This document shows positions 32,266-44,631 of a stretch of DNA of 64,000 nt, in pieces. Position 1 is the first letter of the stretch; each line of letters opens with the position of its first letter. The translations under genes were made by a program, and so were the position numbers. The stretch covers positions 42,099,598-42,163,597 of the forward strand of contig OX123182.2 in NCBI GenBank assembly GCA_944739405.2. Reading direction: 5' to 3'. The notes under the pieces are model-generated. The model was not told the DNA's origin and did no database searches. It saw nothing but the letters and a program-made list of their open reading frames with translations. This DNA is from Euclidia mi (Eukaryota; Arthropoda; Insecta; Lepidoptera; Erebidae).

Positions 32266-32575
32266 CTTTTAATTGGTGGTAAATTTCTTTATGCACAATT
32301 GTTTCGAACACCTTGGCTGGACATGACAAAACCGCAATTGGACTATGTTCCTCAACTGGGGATTTATTATTGGTTTTCGGTATCGGAGTAACGCGGGATA
32401 CCTTCCATTGATCCGGATATATGCCACTTTGAAGGGCCAAGTTAATTATGTAAGTGAGTGGGAAAGCAAGAAAATCCACACAGCCAATTAATATATGGTG
32501 GAACTTTGTCTGGACCGACTGAGCTCCGCGGTTTTAATTTACGAATGCCGGCCTTAACCTGAGATATATTACACC
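32266..32575 (-). pseudogene. Jockey-type LINE reverse transcriptase fragment
   Basis: The minus strand gives GPDKVPPYI, then after a small frameshift DFLAFPLTYIINLALQSGIYPDQWKVSRVTPIPK and PIAVLSCPAKVFETIVHKEIY, the fingers-palm start of Jockey-group RTs. The fragment stops abruptly at 32266 where inverted copy C begins, so the duplication breakpoint lies inside or at the edge of this LINE. On its other side, 32576-32615 has an RTE/SINE tail (CTCTGCCTACCCTTTCGGG). Confidence 0.7.
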
Positions 32576-32611
32576 TCTGCCTACCCTTTCGGGTATACAG
32601 GCATGAGTCTA

Positions 32612-35600
32612 TAAGCTACTAAAATAATACCTTAACTGTAGCGCTTTGCCACAAATTATTCACCGACTCAAATGCTGATTGAGATTCAGGATGAGAATTC
32701 GTAGCTTGTTCTTCATTACACCATATAATAAACGTTACTAATAGCTATACTTACAGTACAAAAAATGCTTTATTACATATCTTTTAAAGCTTCATTTAAG
32801 TTATTAGTCAATGAAAATAAATTAAATTCGCTATATAACAAACGGGAAATCATGGTCATGCAAAACTATAAAATGTCACCTGCAAGAATATTCCTTTTGT
32901 CTTTTTGCATTTTCTAAAAGAAGCTATAATACATTTGCGATACCAGAGGCGATACTTCCGTGAACGTAGCTCTGTTACTGTGTAAATCAGAACAATGGAG
33001 GCACAAATGAGATTTATTACTTTTCTTTAGAGTCCCGTGAGTGAAATACTGGAAATATTTCTATTACGTGCTTCCTGATTGTATATGTTTCATTTGTGTC
33101 AATGAAGTGAACTTTAAATGTAAGAGGCTTCTCTTAATTAGTATTGTTTGGACGACTTTTTTGTTTTATGCCTAGTTCTTTGTAGTGTAGAGGCAAACAT
33201 GTCGTATTTTAAGAAGTAAAAAGCTCTGAAGCCCCATTTAAAAGAATGAGAGCACTACACTTAAAATTATTTACCTATTAATAGTTTAAACTGTTATACA
33301 TACTATTTATGCAAGTGGATTAATCCCGCGATCTCTAAACCATGAGTGTCGAGGAGGCCCTTTAATTTAGAACGATGCATACCCCAATATTAAGAGAATT
33401 TATTTAAATGTATAGTATTATTCATAATAACAAACCTCTAAATTAGTACGAAACTGTTATTGCAAAACGATGTTTTAATAGTCTAAACTCTAATTACAAT
33501 TTCACGACTGGATGCGAGGCTCTCCCGTCGAGTGTGTTAGAAGCCACACAAAAGCAATATTACGAGTACATACCTCTGTGTGAACAGAATAAACAGAGCA
33601 CTAGTATCAAGACCTCTCATCTCAATTACAAACACTGTACCGTGTATTTACAAATACATTAAGGGCAATATTCGTGTGAACAATATTTTCCTTTGTCGAT
33701 TGTCGCCGTAGCCGGTGCTATTATTGAATTATGAGTATCTAAACACGGCTGCGTATCGGCAGACGGGCTATAAATTCGGTAGAGACTTGTCCTCGACAAT
33801 TTATGTACTGAGAAACTTGGAACGTCCCAACACAGACTTATTCATGTTTCCCCAAAGTTAATCACTTGACACAGTGGGAATTCATAAACACGCCTGACGG
33901 AAATTGTCTATATAATAAGGAATCAATAGGCGGAAATTTTGGCGGTTCGTCGTTTGATCTCGACTTGATTTATGAAAATGGCATAAACATACATTACAGT
34001 AGTTAAGAAGTGGTTAAAGTATTCGAAGTTATTGTGTTGGACGGCTGTATTAAATGGCCTTTGAGCGAAGTTTAGCGAAACTCTTTACTGAACAGCGACA
34101 ACTGTTATGATACGGTTGAATTACTGATTTCTGAGAACGATATATTTGTACGACGTAATTTATCGAATCCTTTACTATAACTCTTTTTTCGAATCGTTAT
34201 GTTTCAAGTTCTAATGTTCTAACCGTACAAAATATTTTATAGTAGGAATAAAAACACAAGCCATTTCGCTTGTGGTACTTAGGAATGCCATTAAGTTCAC
34301 AGGCAGATTTCAGCCTCCCGAGTGGACCGTAACAGCTCTTTTGCTTTAAAATAAATAAACGTTGTGAAAAATCACGTTAAATCCCCGCATAAAAATGTAC
34401 CGACTGATGGACGCTGTAATACCTAATGCAAAAACATGGAACAGGAACCTCTATTAAGGTATTTTCCGCCAGCAGGTTGTGTCTTAAGTAGCTAGGTGAA
34501 TAGCCAGATGTTTATTTTACTTTGGAGCTCACAAAGTAATAGAGTGGGGTACGTTCTCTTGTATATAATAATAGAATAGGCTACAATGCCGTAAATATTT
34601 CAATGAAAAGTAGTAGTACCTTACTATGTTAAAACGACCATGCGGCATGGATTAGACTACTGTGGTTGCGGTAACGCCGGTGGGCGTCTTCTCCGAGAAC
34701 TCAGTAGTTCTTCATAATTGATTATTATTATATTTTGTTCCGAATCGTCAATGCTTCACGATATATACGACACTAATGACATCTACACAAAACGCTAATG
34801 GTATCTATACCCGGGCGTAGTTTATCACTTTTTCGATAACTACACATGTAAGATATTCACGTATCTTTTCTACCATCTCACTTGCTAGTTTTTGTAAATA
34901 GGGATGGTCGGTTGGTGGAGAAAACCTTGACTTGAGTTTATCCAATTCAGTGATTTGATCCTGAATTTAGCACATTCTCGACTATGGCCGACTTAGTTAC
35001 ATGTCTATTGAAAACTTAATAGTAAATCATATATACCTACCTAACTGTATTAGTTGAAGGTGTTCTTATATACGAGAACAAATAATCAGCTCATGTCACG
35101 TTTAGCTAAATGTATGACGCGTCATTATAAATTAATTACTCAGGTAGAAAAGGCCAATACTACTAAAAACTCCAATACTACAGAAAAATCGCTTCCAATA
35201 AATATTTGATTAATCACTAGGCTGTGAGTATTATATACAGAATTTATTTGTTTTATTGTACCTCTCTAATAAGTCATTGACTTTATAACGTAGATAAATG
35301 CTTAACATTTTAACAAAGCGGGTCATATACACATCTACGTATTATGAGAACTTATCTTCATAATACTTTAAGGAAACTCCGCACTTAAAGCATGTTATTA
35401 TTATACCAGCATATTCCCGTTGGATTAAAGAAAATTCTTTCGTATCTTATTTAGCTGCAACATAAAAAATAGCAAAATAATTAGCTCGGACAGAGTTCTA
35501 TCCTGTTATTATTGAGAGCTTTCTAGGCACTACTCTATTAAGGATTTCGATAAAAGGTTTTGCATCCGATTCCAGAATAAAACACCGAGCCTTATGATGC

Positions 35601-37375
35601 CATACATGAAAAATGCGCTAACTATTTAGAAATACATTCCTGAATTCTGGGCTAAACAAACATAGTAAGAAGTTGAATCGAAAATTTCCATATCCACACT
35701 GAGATTTGATAAGAACAGCTCAACTCTTACGTTACCTGTGTAGCAAAATGTCCCGTAGTTTTAATTAATAACTATACAGAAACGTTAACACAAACTCACC
35801 CTATCGAAGAATCGATGATAGTAGATAAAAACAAAACAACTTTTATCACGAATGCAGGTAATGGCAATTTAGTAGCTACAACTAACGTTTTCATTTGTTG
35901 CACTACGGCAACAGTATACAAATTGAACGGTATCTGTCAGGCTTTGGAAGCATAATATGATATTTTATGTACCTATGTATTTTGGGTGTTTAGAGATAGT
36001 GTACTGACTGAACGTCGCGCGGTCAACGAGTGTACGTCGCTTGGTCCACGAATTATCGAATAGTCAGTTAACAATTGGCACTAGGTCTACACGTTTGTTT
36101 CGTAATGCCAAATTTTACTAACGTTGAATTGGCACTCTATTTTATATCAGTTAACTTTTTCAAGTAATGCAATGACCACACACAACTAGATACAAAACTT
36201 TCGTCTATGATTACACCTACTAACTACAAATGTTAACATAGGGTATGCTCATGAAAAACACTACCTAAAATATTTTTAATTCTGCCGGCTTATATTACCT
36301 GCTAAGTAATGAAATCGTTTATGATTTCCCCGACATCACCAACTGCGACAGCCAGTGTTGCCAATAAAGGATTACTCGTAAGAACATAATATATTTTTGA
36401 GTAAAAATAAGAGTATCATTTACACGGTAAATAATAATTAAAAATACCTTAGAAAAGAACACGGTAGTAGCTTATTACCGTAGACCGTGTCTTGCTCAAA
36501 ATTACCGTGCATCTACGGTATTTACCGTGTATCTAGTAACACTCGGACGTGAATCATTCGCGGGCAGCGCGCGGTCCGTTTCGGACCCGCACGTTGGCGA
36601 CGAGCCGTCAACGCGCGGCAAGCATGCGAGCAGCGAGTTGCCACCGAGCCGTCAACGCGCGGACGGCGGGTGGACCATCCGCCGCCCGCGCGTGGACGGC
36701 TTACGACAGAGGCGATCCGGTGACGCTACGGAGTTGATATAGTGAGCGCATACCCATACAAATCCATATAAAGAATACTAACCGCACGAGGCGAGGCGGT
36801 GCGGAGTGGGTGCCGGGTGGCTCTAATGAGCGTTGACCTTTAAGCTGTATTTGAAAGTTAGTGATAGTTTGTGTGGTTATTGCATAGTTGTTAATGCACG
36901 GAAATGTTCATTGTCTTGCCAAAATGTTGGATTCAGTAGTTGCTCTCAAGAACTCAGGTTTATATTAACTTTCGCAGGCAGAGCCAGGGATATGGCAACA
37001 CTGTATACTGGCGCGCAAGGGCCACGCAGGCTCTTGTGGCAAGGGGTCAAGGGCTCCAGTGTCAAAGTTGGACATGGCTAAAAAGCAAGGCTCAATCTGG
37101 CAGATACGCTTCGTTTCGTAGAATATTGACAATGAAACCGGACTCCGAGAGAGCTGGCTGACGTGCTCTCAAGGCAGAGGGTGGCCATAGTGATCCTGCA
37201 GGAGACTCGGTGGAAAAGCAGTAGAGTTCATTTCAGGTATACAGCGAACAAAGAGGGCTAATAAAATTTAATGCGAGGACCGCTGAATGTGCTAACACGT
37301 ACCTAAGTTAGCATTTATAAGAATCATAACCAATCTGTCTTGTCTGACGCGATTTGCCAAATATCTAATAGCTTT
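32612..37375 (+). repeat. Segmental repeat, copy B
   Basis: Collinear with copy A throughout and with inverted copy C over 33384-37217. Bases 32612-33383, the C-free part, align only with A (15838-16780), including GATGAGAATTCGTAGCTTG and GAGGCGATACTTC. B lacks the Tc1, the PLE and the 275-bp MITE-like block, so it is the best reference for the ancestral unit. Its private insert is at about 36006-36837. Confidence 0.85.
36006..36837. mobile_element. 0.83-kb insert private to copy B, with GC-rich hairpin end
   Basis: Copies A and C run straight from AGTGTATTGCTGATAC (C) to TTAAGCTGTAT; in B about 830 bp separate these words. The left part is AT-rich; 36430-36540 has repeated ACGGTA/TACCGT words in both orientations; 36545-36830 is very GC-rich, with the direct repeat GAGCCGTCAACGCGCGG at 36602-36618 and 36645-36661 and a strong hairpin at 36648-36700 (26-bp arms, 23 matches). 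There is no coding capacity I trust, although frames are open in the GC-rich part. The ends are not certain and no clear TSD is seen. It is likely a non-autonomous DNA element. Confidence 0.55.
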
Positions 37376-37444
37376 AAAAATTTAACATTATAGTCGAGCA
37401 TTTATCTCTATAAAAGTCATAGTTATAGAGTGAAGTTCAACTTA

Positions 37445-37590
37445 TTTCTTAAAAGATTTTAATCTTTCGCGATTACCGCCTTACTCCAGTACCACCGCGA
37501 CCACGACTGAAGCAAGTCGGTCGCAACGTTGGCAGAAACCGAGGTATTTATGCCTTAAATCTCTTAATTATCGCGAGTATAGCAAGCATA
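37445..37590. mobile_element. Penelope terminal-repeat fragment
   Basis: GAGGTATTTATGCCTTAAATC and TTAATTATCGCGA at 37540-37580 resemble the terminal repeat of the miniature PLE at 58669-59417 (GGTATTTATACCTTAAAT, ATATCGCGAATAAG). TTAATCTTTCGCGATT at 37460-37475 matches that element's extension in inverse orientation. It is a diverged scrap. Confidence 0.45.
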
Positions 37591-39325
37591 TAATTATAGC
37601 AAGCCGCACGTAGATAAAAACGTTTTAGATCGAGACAATGCCAATAAATGCTTCTCAAAATGATAATAGCATAATAAGATTATAAATTACTTGAGTAAAA
37701 ATAACTGAACTTAAAGCTCAGACCTTTACTAATTAAGGTTAGAAATAATTCTAAATTATCCTGTTTTAATAAATTTAGTGTTAAAATTCCATTAAAACCC
37801 AATTTATAATTCGTTTGAATTGACATTGACGTAATTTTAACACATTTCGGATTACGAATTTAATTTCTTTATCGTTTTTCGTATTTGTTAATGATCTTGG
37901 GGTATTTTGGTAAGCTGATGACGATATTATATCTTTACTTTGACCTTAAAAAGAAAACTTTGCTGATACGATAAAAAATATTATGAGACCTTTAACAACC
38001 TTAAACCGTGAGAGAATTAAGAATATAAAAGCCTAAATAGCATAACGATCAAAATAAATGAAAGAGAAATTATTAACAAAACACGATTTAATTCCAAACC
38101 ATATAGCCGAGGCATCTCAATTACACTATACCGAAACTAAAATTTATTTATTTATTTAAACCTTTATATACAGAGCGTATACAGGCGGACTTAATGCCGT
38201 GGGCATTATCTCCCAGTCTACCTTTGAGTGGTGCAGAGAGAAAAGAAGTAGGTGGTATATAAATGAGGAGAACATTATTTGAACTTACATAAATATATAT
38301 AGATTATAATAAATATAAAATTTAAAGTTGTTCTGGTTTGAATTTAGTTCGCAAAGCGTTACCTTGTTAGACAAGTAAAATATTTACAATATATATGTAT
38401 CAAAGTTACTTATTCTACGGCACCGCGGATAAATAAAACTTTGCGCAACTACCGTTGTTACTGAACAGGAGAAAACTATTGGAGGAAAATAGCTTGTTCC
38501 ACTATAACTTTACAGCGTCTAATAAAAAAAATTGATATCATGTTATGGTTTCTTTTATGTTCGCTATAATGGTTTCTTGTTAGCCAAATGACAATGTTTA
38601 TCACGATTGTTTATTTCGTTGCTTATTTTGTGGATATTAATTGTCTCTATACTCTATTGTTTAAAAAGTAGTATTTTGACGTGATGTAGATAGTAACTCA
38701 TAGTAATCAGCCACAACCTAACTGTACCTGTGGTTAGCTGTAACTGTCTATAAATAAAATAAAATGATTTTGGTACTGATTGTTGTTCCCTAAGTGCTAT
38801 ATGGTCTTCTCTTCACATGACGGTAGAGGACCGGAGAGGTACATATAGAGCTCTGATCCAATATAAATTAATATGAAATGGATACGAAATCATTAAGCCG
38901 TCATCAACATTATGTTACTGACATGGTTTTTAAAATGAAACCATACCTATTTGGAACTATGATTTAGAAGATATCAGAACTGCAGTATGATGAGATCAAA
39001 TTCCATAGGTACCATTCCATCCATGTGGTAGGTCAATGGTTTCTGTATCCGGATACAAATTGTTTTCCATTCAAAGTAATGCGTGTATGTTTAACTATAT
39101 GTATGGAAATTGCTACAGCATAAAACAATTAGTTAAGACAATCGAACTTCAATATTTAATTGTAACGTAATACTACGTATTGCGTTATAATATCTCGCAG
39201 GCGCATAACGCAGTGGGTGGAGCCAGCTTAGTCCGAAGAGCGCTTCGCTAGGAATCGTTACCTCGTATGGTCATGGATAGAGGCACAGGCAGTCTGTGAC
39301 TCATTGGTCTATGACTATATAAGAT
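37591..39325. other. AT-rich DNA with a retroposon 3' scrap
   Basis: No gene. Bases 38145-38250 contain TTTATTTATTTAAACC, AGGCGGACTTAATGCC and CATTATCTCCCAGTC, which I recall as the 3' end of a common lepidopteran retroposon, here without a confirmed TSD. The rest is unremarkable AT-rich sequence. Confidence 0.4.
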
Positions 39326-39588
39326 GTTGACGACCGGTTAGCGCAGCGGGAGTGTAAGCGATTACTACGCTGATGGTCGCGGGTTTAATTCCCGCTCAAA
39401 CCTAACATTTATGTGCATGAACATGGATGTTTGTCTTGGTCTGGGTGTTCCTATGTATAATATGTATATATTTACAAAAAAAGTATATAATATATATGTT
39501 TATCCATTATCTAGTACACATAGTACAAGCTCTGCTTAGTTTGGGACTAGATGGTGACGTGTGTATGTGGTAGAATATTATTATTATG
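39326..39588 (+). mobile_element. tRNA-derived SINE, about 260 bp
   Basis: The head has an A box (GGTTAGCGCAGCGGG, 39336-39350) and a B box (GGGTTTAATTCCC, 39381-39393) at tRNA spacing. The body continues CTGGGTGTTCCTATG, then GTTTATCCATTATCTAG and TAGTTTGGGACTAGATGG, ending in ATTATTATTAT. The same body appears in reverse at 56330-56396. The sequence is well preserved. No TSD was confirmed. Confidence 0.75.
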
Positions 39589-40265
39589 GGTGCGCGATCT
39601 AAATCTGTCACTTTCCCTAAAAGACGCAACGCTGCCGCTACACCTCGTGATTATTCTGTCTTCTACTTCCCTATCTACTGTCCCGCTGGGGGTAAGCATA
39701 TTCTAGTTGCCTGTGTGCCTATATGTTCTGTAGTATCTGTCTCCTAAGCATAACAGCCGATCTAGGGACAGCCTGTTCCTGACCAGTGGTTGTGTATTCT
39801 CATGCTGTTTCCAGTTCTCCCTACGGGCTGACATTCTACCTACGGGCTACAATTCTGCCTATGGGCTGCGACCTACGAGCTGCTAGCGCCGTGCTGCTAC
39901 CAGCCGCCACCCACGCATCAGCTCCTGCCTACGAGCTTCCTACAGCCAGCCCACTGGTGCCTGACTGCACCGGCTTACGCCTGAGCCTCACCGCTCAGCC
40001 CACATCGGCTGCACCGCCTGAGTCTTCGCTAGGCTTGCACCTCGATCACCAAGCCGCCTGCACAGCGTGCACTTCGGCCAGCTCATCAACGATCCTACGA
40101 GCAGCTACCCTGCGAGCGTCGGAGAGCAGCAGGAGTCTACATTCCAGCCTTCAGGTCAGTGCTTACCTAGTTCGGTCGTACTCGTATGTGAGTGGTAGTG
40201 ACACTTAATAAAAATCCTGTTCAGTCTAGCAGTGTTTCAATCGAACTCCGACATCCTACCTGAGA
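39589..40265 (+). other. GC-rich block, possible solo LTR or LTR remnant
   Basis: A marked rise in GC content sits in AT-rich surroundings. It has degenerate repeats of CTACGGGCT/CTACGAGCT (39828-39935) and an AATAAAA signal at 40208-40214, about 55 bp before CTGAGACCCCCGTCTCA (a 7-bp inverted repeat, 40261-40277). The organisation resembles an LTR with promoter, polyadenylation signal and R-U5-like end, but no partner LTR, TSD or primer site was found. The open frame at 39786-40208 has a skewed Ser/Ala/Leu composition and no motif, so I do not call it a protein. Confidence 0.35.
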
Positions 40266-40269
40266 CCCC

Positions 40270-42890
40270 CGTCTCAATATGTTACCTAACAATTTCGAAT
40301 AGCTTGAGCTAACCAATCAGTATCATAATCATCTGAATATACTTTTCTTTTTACTAAATTTGCGAAAAAAATAGCAACATTTTATGAAATTCATTAATAT
40401 TTTGCGATTCCATCTAGAAAATCCTTTCATAATATATCATTAGTGCATGGTTAGGCCCGTATGCCGCACATAATGTAATTATAACTAAAAGCCTCATCAG
40501 GCCATGAATATACGGAGTATCTAGTTAATTAGCATCTGATATGTTGTTCAACGCGCCAATTTGTATTTTTAGTCTGTAGAATGGATGCACATCCATTCTG
40601 TTGTTTTTAGAAAAATAAACGCTTTAGTTTAGTTTAATAGAATAATGATATTGGTAATTTACATCACAAAATACTGTGATTGTTTTTTTTGTGGAATTTT
40701 AATATTATTTGTGATAGACAGCGTGTTAGTTTTTCTCGCTCCTCTATCTATAAACGTTACAGCTGAAGTACTGTATGATTTAAATACTTATTTCTCCGCC
40801 ATAATCAAAATTTGTGGTACACGCGGCGTCCACTCTTGGGCCACCCGACGGTCACCGGTTAACAATGCGGCAGCCACTCATTTAATCGCAGTGTCCACAC
40901 TAGGCCCTGTAGTATATAAGTGAACACCGTGCAATGAGGAGGTGCTCGTTGAGTGAGGTGAAGACTGGGTCTACTAAGATGTGACCTTTATCGCAGGAGA
41001 CATAAGCATTTATGTTCAAGAAGTTATCGTAATAACGTTTTGTAATTTTGAAGGCATAATGTGTGCAGATAAAACAATATTTTTTTCATGATAAATTTTA
41101 AACAAAAGTTATTTTAGATGTACATTTTGACGTATAAAATATATTTAATAGAACAAAAGGAACCTATTTCACGTCCATCTTTTTATCTTGAAAACCCTTT
41201 CTCAAAAGAAGTAAGGTTATTGTTCAATCTGACAGATTTATATTTTCCCTTTATAAGAGCCACTTTGCTAGAGAAATTAAAAAATATACGAAATATAATA
41301 ACGATACATACTTTTTGTAGGACCGAAACACAAAGGTTCAGTGTTAATGCGTTCCATTTCACTGTGAGAAATTTAATTAAAATTAAGCGAGTTTGTGGTT
41401 TGATGTTTTTGTCACCCGATTCTCAGTTTGGTAGCTTTTGAGGGTTTGCTTTTTTATCGGCTATTATGCTCCAACTCTTTTCATGCGAGGGCTTATAAAG
41501 TATGTTACATTTCTAAATAAACCGGTTTATTTCAAAATTGTAGCTTTAATAATAAACTCTCCTCTTCTACAGCAATATAATGATCTTGTTACTAAAGTAA
41601 AAGGATTTTATCATACTGTTTCCTTTTTATACATTGTTCTGGAAATCAGAATATAAAATAATAATAATATTCATTGTACCTACGGTTTGCATTACTTTCA
41701 TTATATTAAAAGCAGTAAAGCAATAATTACAATTTTGCTTTACTATTCTCAACTAGATTTCACTAATTTATTTACCTATACAGTTTATCTGCAACATTCA
41801 TAGCCTATGTTATAAAAGATCTAGCTCTAGTATTTCTTTGGGTTTACGCGAATGTTACACCGATATATCGCGATTAAATCCAGATTAATTTATATATCTA
41901 ATTTTAGTTGGAATGCATTTTGATTAATTTATTAAATAGAATAAATGAACGGGGAACCTGTGAACGCACACTAACAACTGAAATCAATGAAATCTCGCAA
42001 TACACACCACACGTTACCAATATTAACTTTTGTGTGTGGTAGTATTCTGTACTAACTTGTGATAAAAACTATGAACTTTATGCAGTTCTGCTTTCAACCA
42101 ACTAGAATTTCATAGCGAGCTGTCAATAAAAACTATAAGCAATTATAACTTGAACCAACTTAGAGATTAATTGACGAGTGGATTGCAAGCATCTAATGAA
42201 AAGTGCATTTGGAGTTGAAAATGGCGAACTTCAAAAATAAGGTAACTACTTAAATAACTTAGCAGCATTTTGCTAAAAGTGATCCAGCGACTGAGTGGAC
42301 GATTTTAATGAAATTCGATTCAATGACGACTCCTGTTTGTGTCACTACAAAATTATTAAACTTAGTGAATCTCGTAGAAATAGCAACGCTACTTTTTAAA
42401 AACTTGTGTTCAGAATGCTTGTGAATCTACAAAAAAAATATTTTAGTATGATTTTCAGCTTTGGTTTCTTTTTAATATCTACAATGCCAAACGCTTGCAG
42501 CATACCTGATGATTAATAGTAGCAGTAGCTCATAACTGCATTAGAATTAAAGGTCTAAGTTCTATATCGTTATTCAGTGAGAATTTTTAAAGATTGATGG
42601 TTTCATTTGCTACATTAAATTAATGTTTGTACGTTTGCAGTAGTTTTACTTTACAAACACGGTTAATTCAAGCGATTGAAGACGCCATGCAACTAAAATT
42701 AGTTCGACAAAACTGTCGCTTTCTGTACTGTTTTATATATTCTCAGAAACGCAACAAAATAGATAATCTCTATCAATATTTTGTAAGATTATGCACTTCC
42801 AGGATTGGCCCATTCACGTTGAAATCAGCAAGGCTATACTAAGTACAAAATGTTGATGAATTTACCTTATGTACTAATTTTAGGAAAAAT
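40270..42890. other. AT-rich DNA, no gene seen
   Basis: Several AT-rich open frames (about 72-107 codons) lack motifs. A perfect 10-bp hairpin AGAATGGATG-CA-CATCCATTCT lies near 40578-40599. At 41829-41862 is a near copy of the 34-bp PLE extension of 19012-19045 (GGGTTTACGCGAATGTTACAC shared, described by position). Confidence 0.4.
41829..41862 (+). mobile_element. Isolated Penelope-type extension sequence
   Basis: The stretch matches 19012-19045 at about 31 of 33 positions, including TTTACGCGAATGTTACAC. What follows (CGATATATCGCG) does not match the terminal repeat of the 19-kb PLE, so it belongs to another subfamily or an extremely truncated copy. Confidence 0.45.
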
Positions 42891-42894
42891 AATC

Positions 42895-43855
42895 TTAATA
42901 TATAAAATTCTTGCGTTACTGACTGACTGACAGACACGCTACAGCCGAAACTACTGGTCACAGGAAGGTGAAATTTAGCATGTATGTTCCTTGAGGAGTG
43001 TAGGGTAGCACTAAGAGAGGATTTTTGGAAATTCCACTGGGGGTCAAAGTTTGTATGAAATTTTACGTTTGTATTCCTTCAATGGATTGACTCCAAACTT
43101 TGTATATTAGTTTCTCAAATGACAATAGTGAACACTAAGAATTACTTTTCTGGAAATTCCGCCCCTGAGGGGGTAAAATAGGGGGTCAAAATTTGTATGT
43201 AACTTTTTATCTCTCTAATGGATTGACTTCAAACTTTGTATATTGGTTCCTTTAACGGCGATAGTGAACGCTAAGAATTTGTTTAAAAAAAAATCCGACC
43301 CTCAGGGAGTAAGATAGGGGTCAAAGTGTATTACTTATTATTCCTTTAGTGGATTGACTTCAAACTTTGTACCTATATTGGTTCCTCAAATGATAATAGT
43401 TAACATTAAGAATATTTTTTGTGGGAATTCCACCCCTAAGAGGGTAAGATTGAGAGTGAAATTTTGTATGAAACTTACTATTCCTTCAGTGGATTGACTT
43501 CAAACTTTGTACATTGGTTTATTTAATGACCTTAGTAAACATTAAGAAAATCTTTTTGGAATTTTTTACCCTAAATGGTTAAAAAGTGGAAGTCGGAATT
43601 TCTATGAAAATTTATTATTCCTTCATTGAATTAACTTTAAACTTTGTACATAGGTCCCTCAAATGACGTTAGTGAACACCATGAAAGGAGTTTTCGAAGT
43701 CACTCCCTTATGGGGCTTAAGAAAGGGTGTCCCATTTTCTAATATAAAAAATAACTTTAATGGATTCACTTGAAACTTTGTATACCACTAAAACGGGGAG
43801 TTCAAAAAGGGGTCCCAGTTTGTATGAAACTTTTAAGTGCATTTTAATTAGTTTT
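42895..43855 (+). repeat. Repeat family with tandem units of about 130 bp
   Basis: It starts TAAAATTCTTGCGTTACTGACTGACTG and continues with about six degenerate units of roughly 130 bp, each containing GTATGAAAC, TTCAATGGATTGACTTC, AAACTTTGTATATTGG and a CCCCTGAGGGGGTAAAAT-like word. Unit marks fall near 43051, 43192, 43328, 43462, 43598 and 43736. A second array is at 44848-45345, with fragments at 9911 and 48190. This is a non-coding dispersed element with internal tandem amplification, possibly Helitron-derived. The 3' end is replaced by a SINE. Confidence 0.7.
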
Positions 43856-43871
43856 AGTTAGTATTTTTTTT

Positions 43872-44079
43872 AAAGACACCTCTCGCATTAGGACTAAATC
43901 CTGTGTCGCGGGGGACTTTACAAACATACAACTAACGGACACAATGAACACCCAGACTCGAAACAACAATTTGTGAATCACACAAAGTGTTATCTAGTGT
44001 GCGGATCGAACCCACAACACTCGGCGCAGTGTCAAACGGTAAGGCGGCCGCTTAAACCACTATGCCAACCGTGCAGTCA
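43872..44079 (-). mobile_element. tRNA-derived SINE, about 208 bp
   Basis: On the minus strand an A box (TGGCATAGTGGT, 44056-44067) and B box (GGGTTCGATCCGC, 44001-44013) have tRNA spacing, followed by TTGTTTCGAGTCTGGGTG and a tail near AGAGGTGTCTTT. A decayed relative is at 8391-8540. Boundaries are estimated from the homology. Confidence 0.75.
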
Positions 44080-44631
44080 AGTAGTGAAGATGAAGAGCGC
44101 TTAGATGAGAGCGCCTAGATTCACTAACTAAAATGTAGGACGGTTCTTTATATGACCAATAGAAGTCAAAATGCTTAGAACCGTTATTTTGCTATTTTTA
44201 CGCAGGTAAGCACTTTTTATCAGTTATCTGCTTTGTCCAACTGCTGACCAAGGCTTTTCTCATTTCTTTAACCTAATATACTAAGAAAGGGTTTTTGAAC
44301 TTGGATAATTTATTTTACATTTTTTTATGTCGCATGTCGCTGAGATATACAAATGTACTTATACTGCGACGGAATCCTTGACTAAGTTAATTTTAAGTAG
44401 CTTTTGCAAGCAGCTACGCCTAAATGAAATTTTCATAGTTTGTTCGAGAGTTTTCATGGACCATTAGTAAAATACACATCTAAATCGAATCAGACATTTT
44501 TAAGATTAACCTGAATGAATAAACAGACAGAAAAACAATCTAAATAAATCATTGGGGTACTGGAAACGGGTTAGCAACAATATGCAGTACAAATATTTTG
44601 AGATAACAGACAGTTTGTTTATATTGTTTTA

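Noticed and set aside
36527..36742. Overlapping Arg-rich frames
   Set aside because: They are open only because the insert is GC-rich; they lie across a hairpin.
27669..37217. Inverted C/B pair as an assembly artefact
   Set aside because: Each arm has a large private insertion and many small differences, which a mirrored-read artefact would not show.
39786..40208. 140-codon frame as a gene
   Set aside because: Ser/Ala/Leu-rich composition follows from GC content and local repeats; no motif or splice context.
41118..41441. 107-codon AT-rich frame as a gene
   Set aside because: No motif, no codon bias signal or splice sites that I can support; the neighbourhood is equally AT-rich.
44001..44067. 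Functional tRNA gene (also 39336-39393, 44757-44771 and 14787-14840)
   Set aside because: A and B boxes are present, but acceptor stems do not pair and SINE bodies follow.
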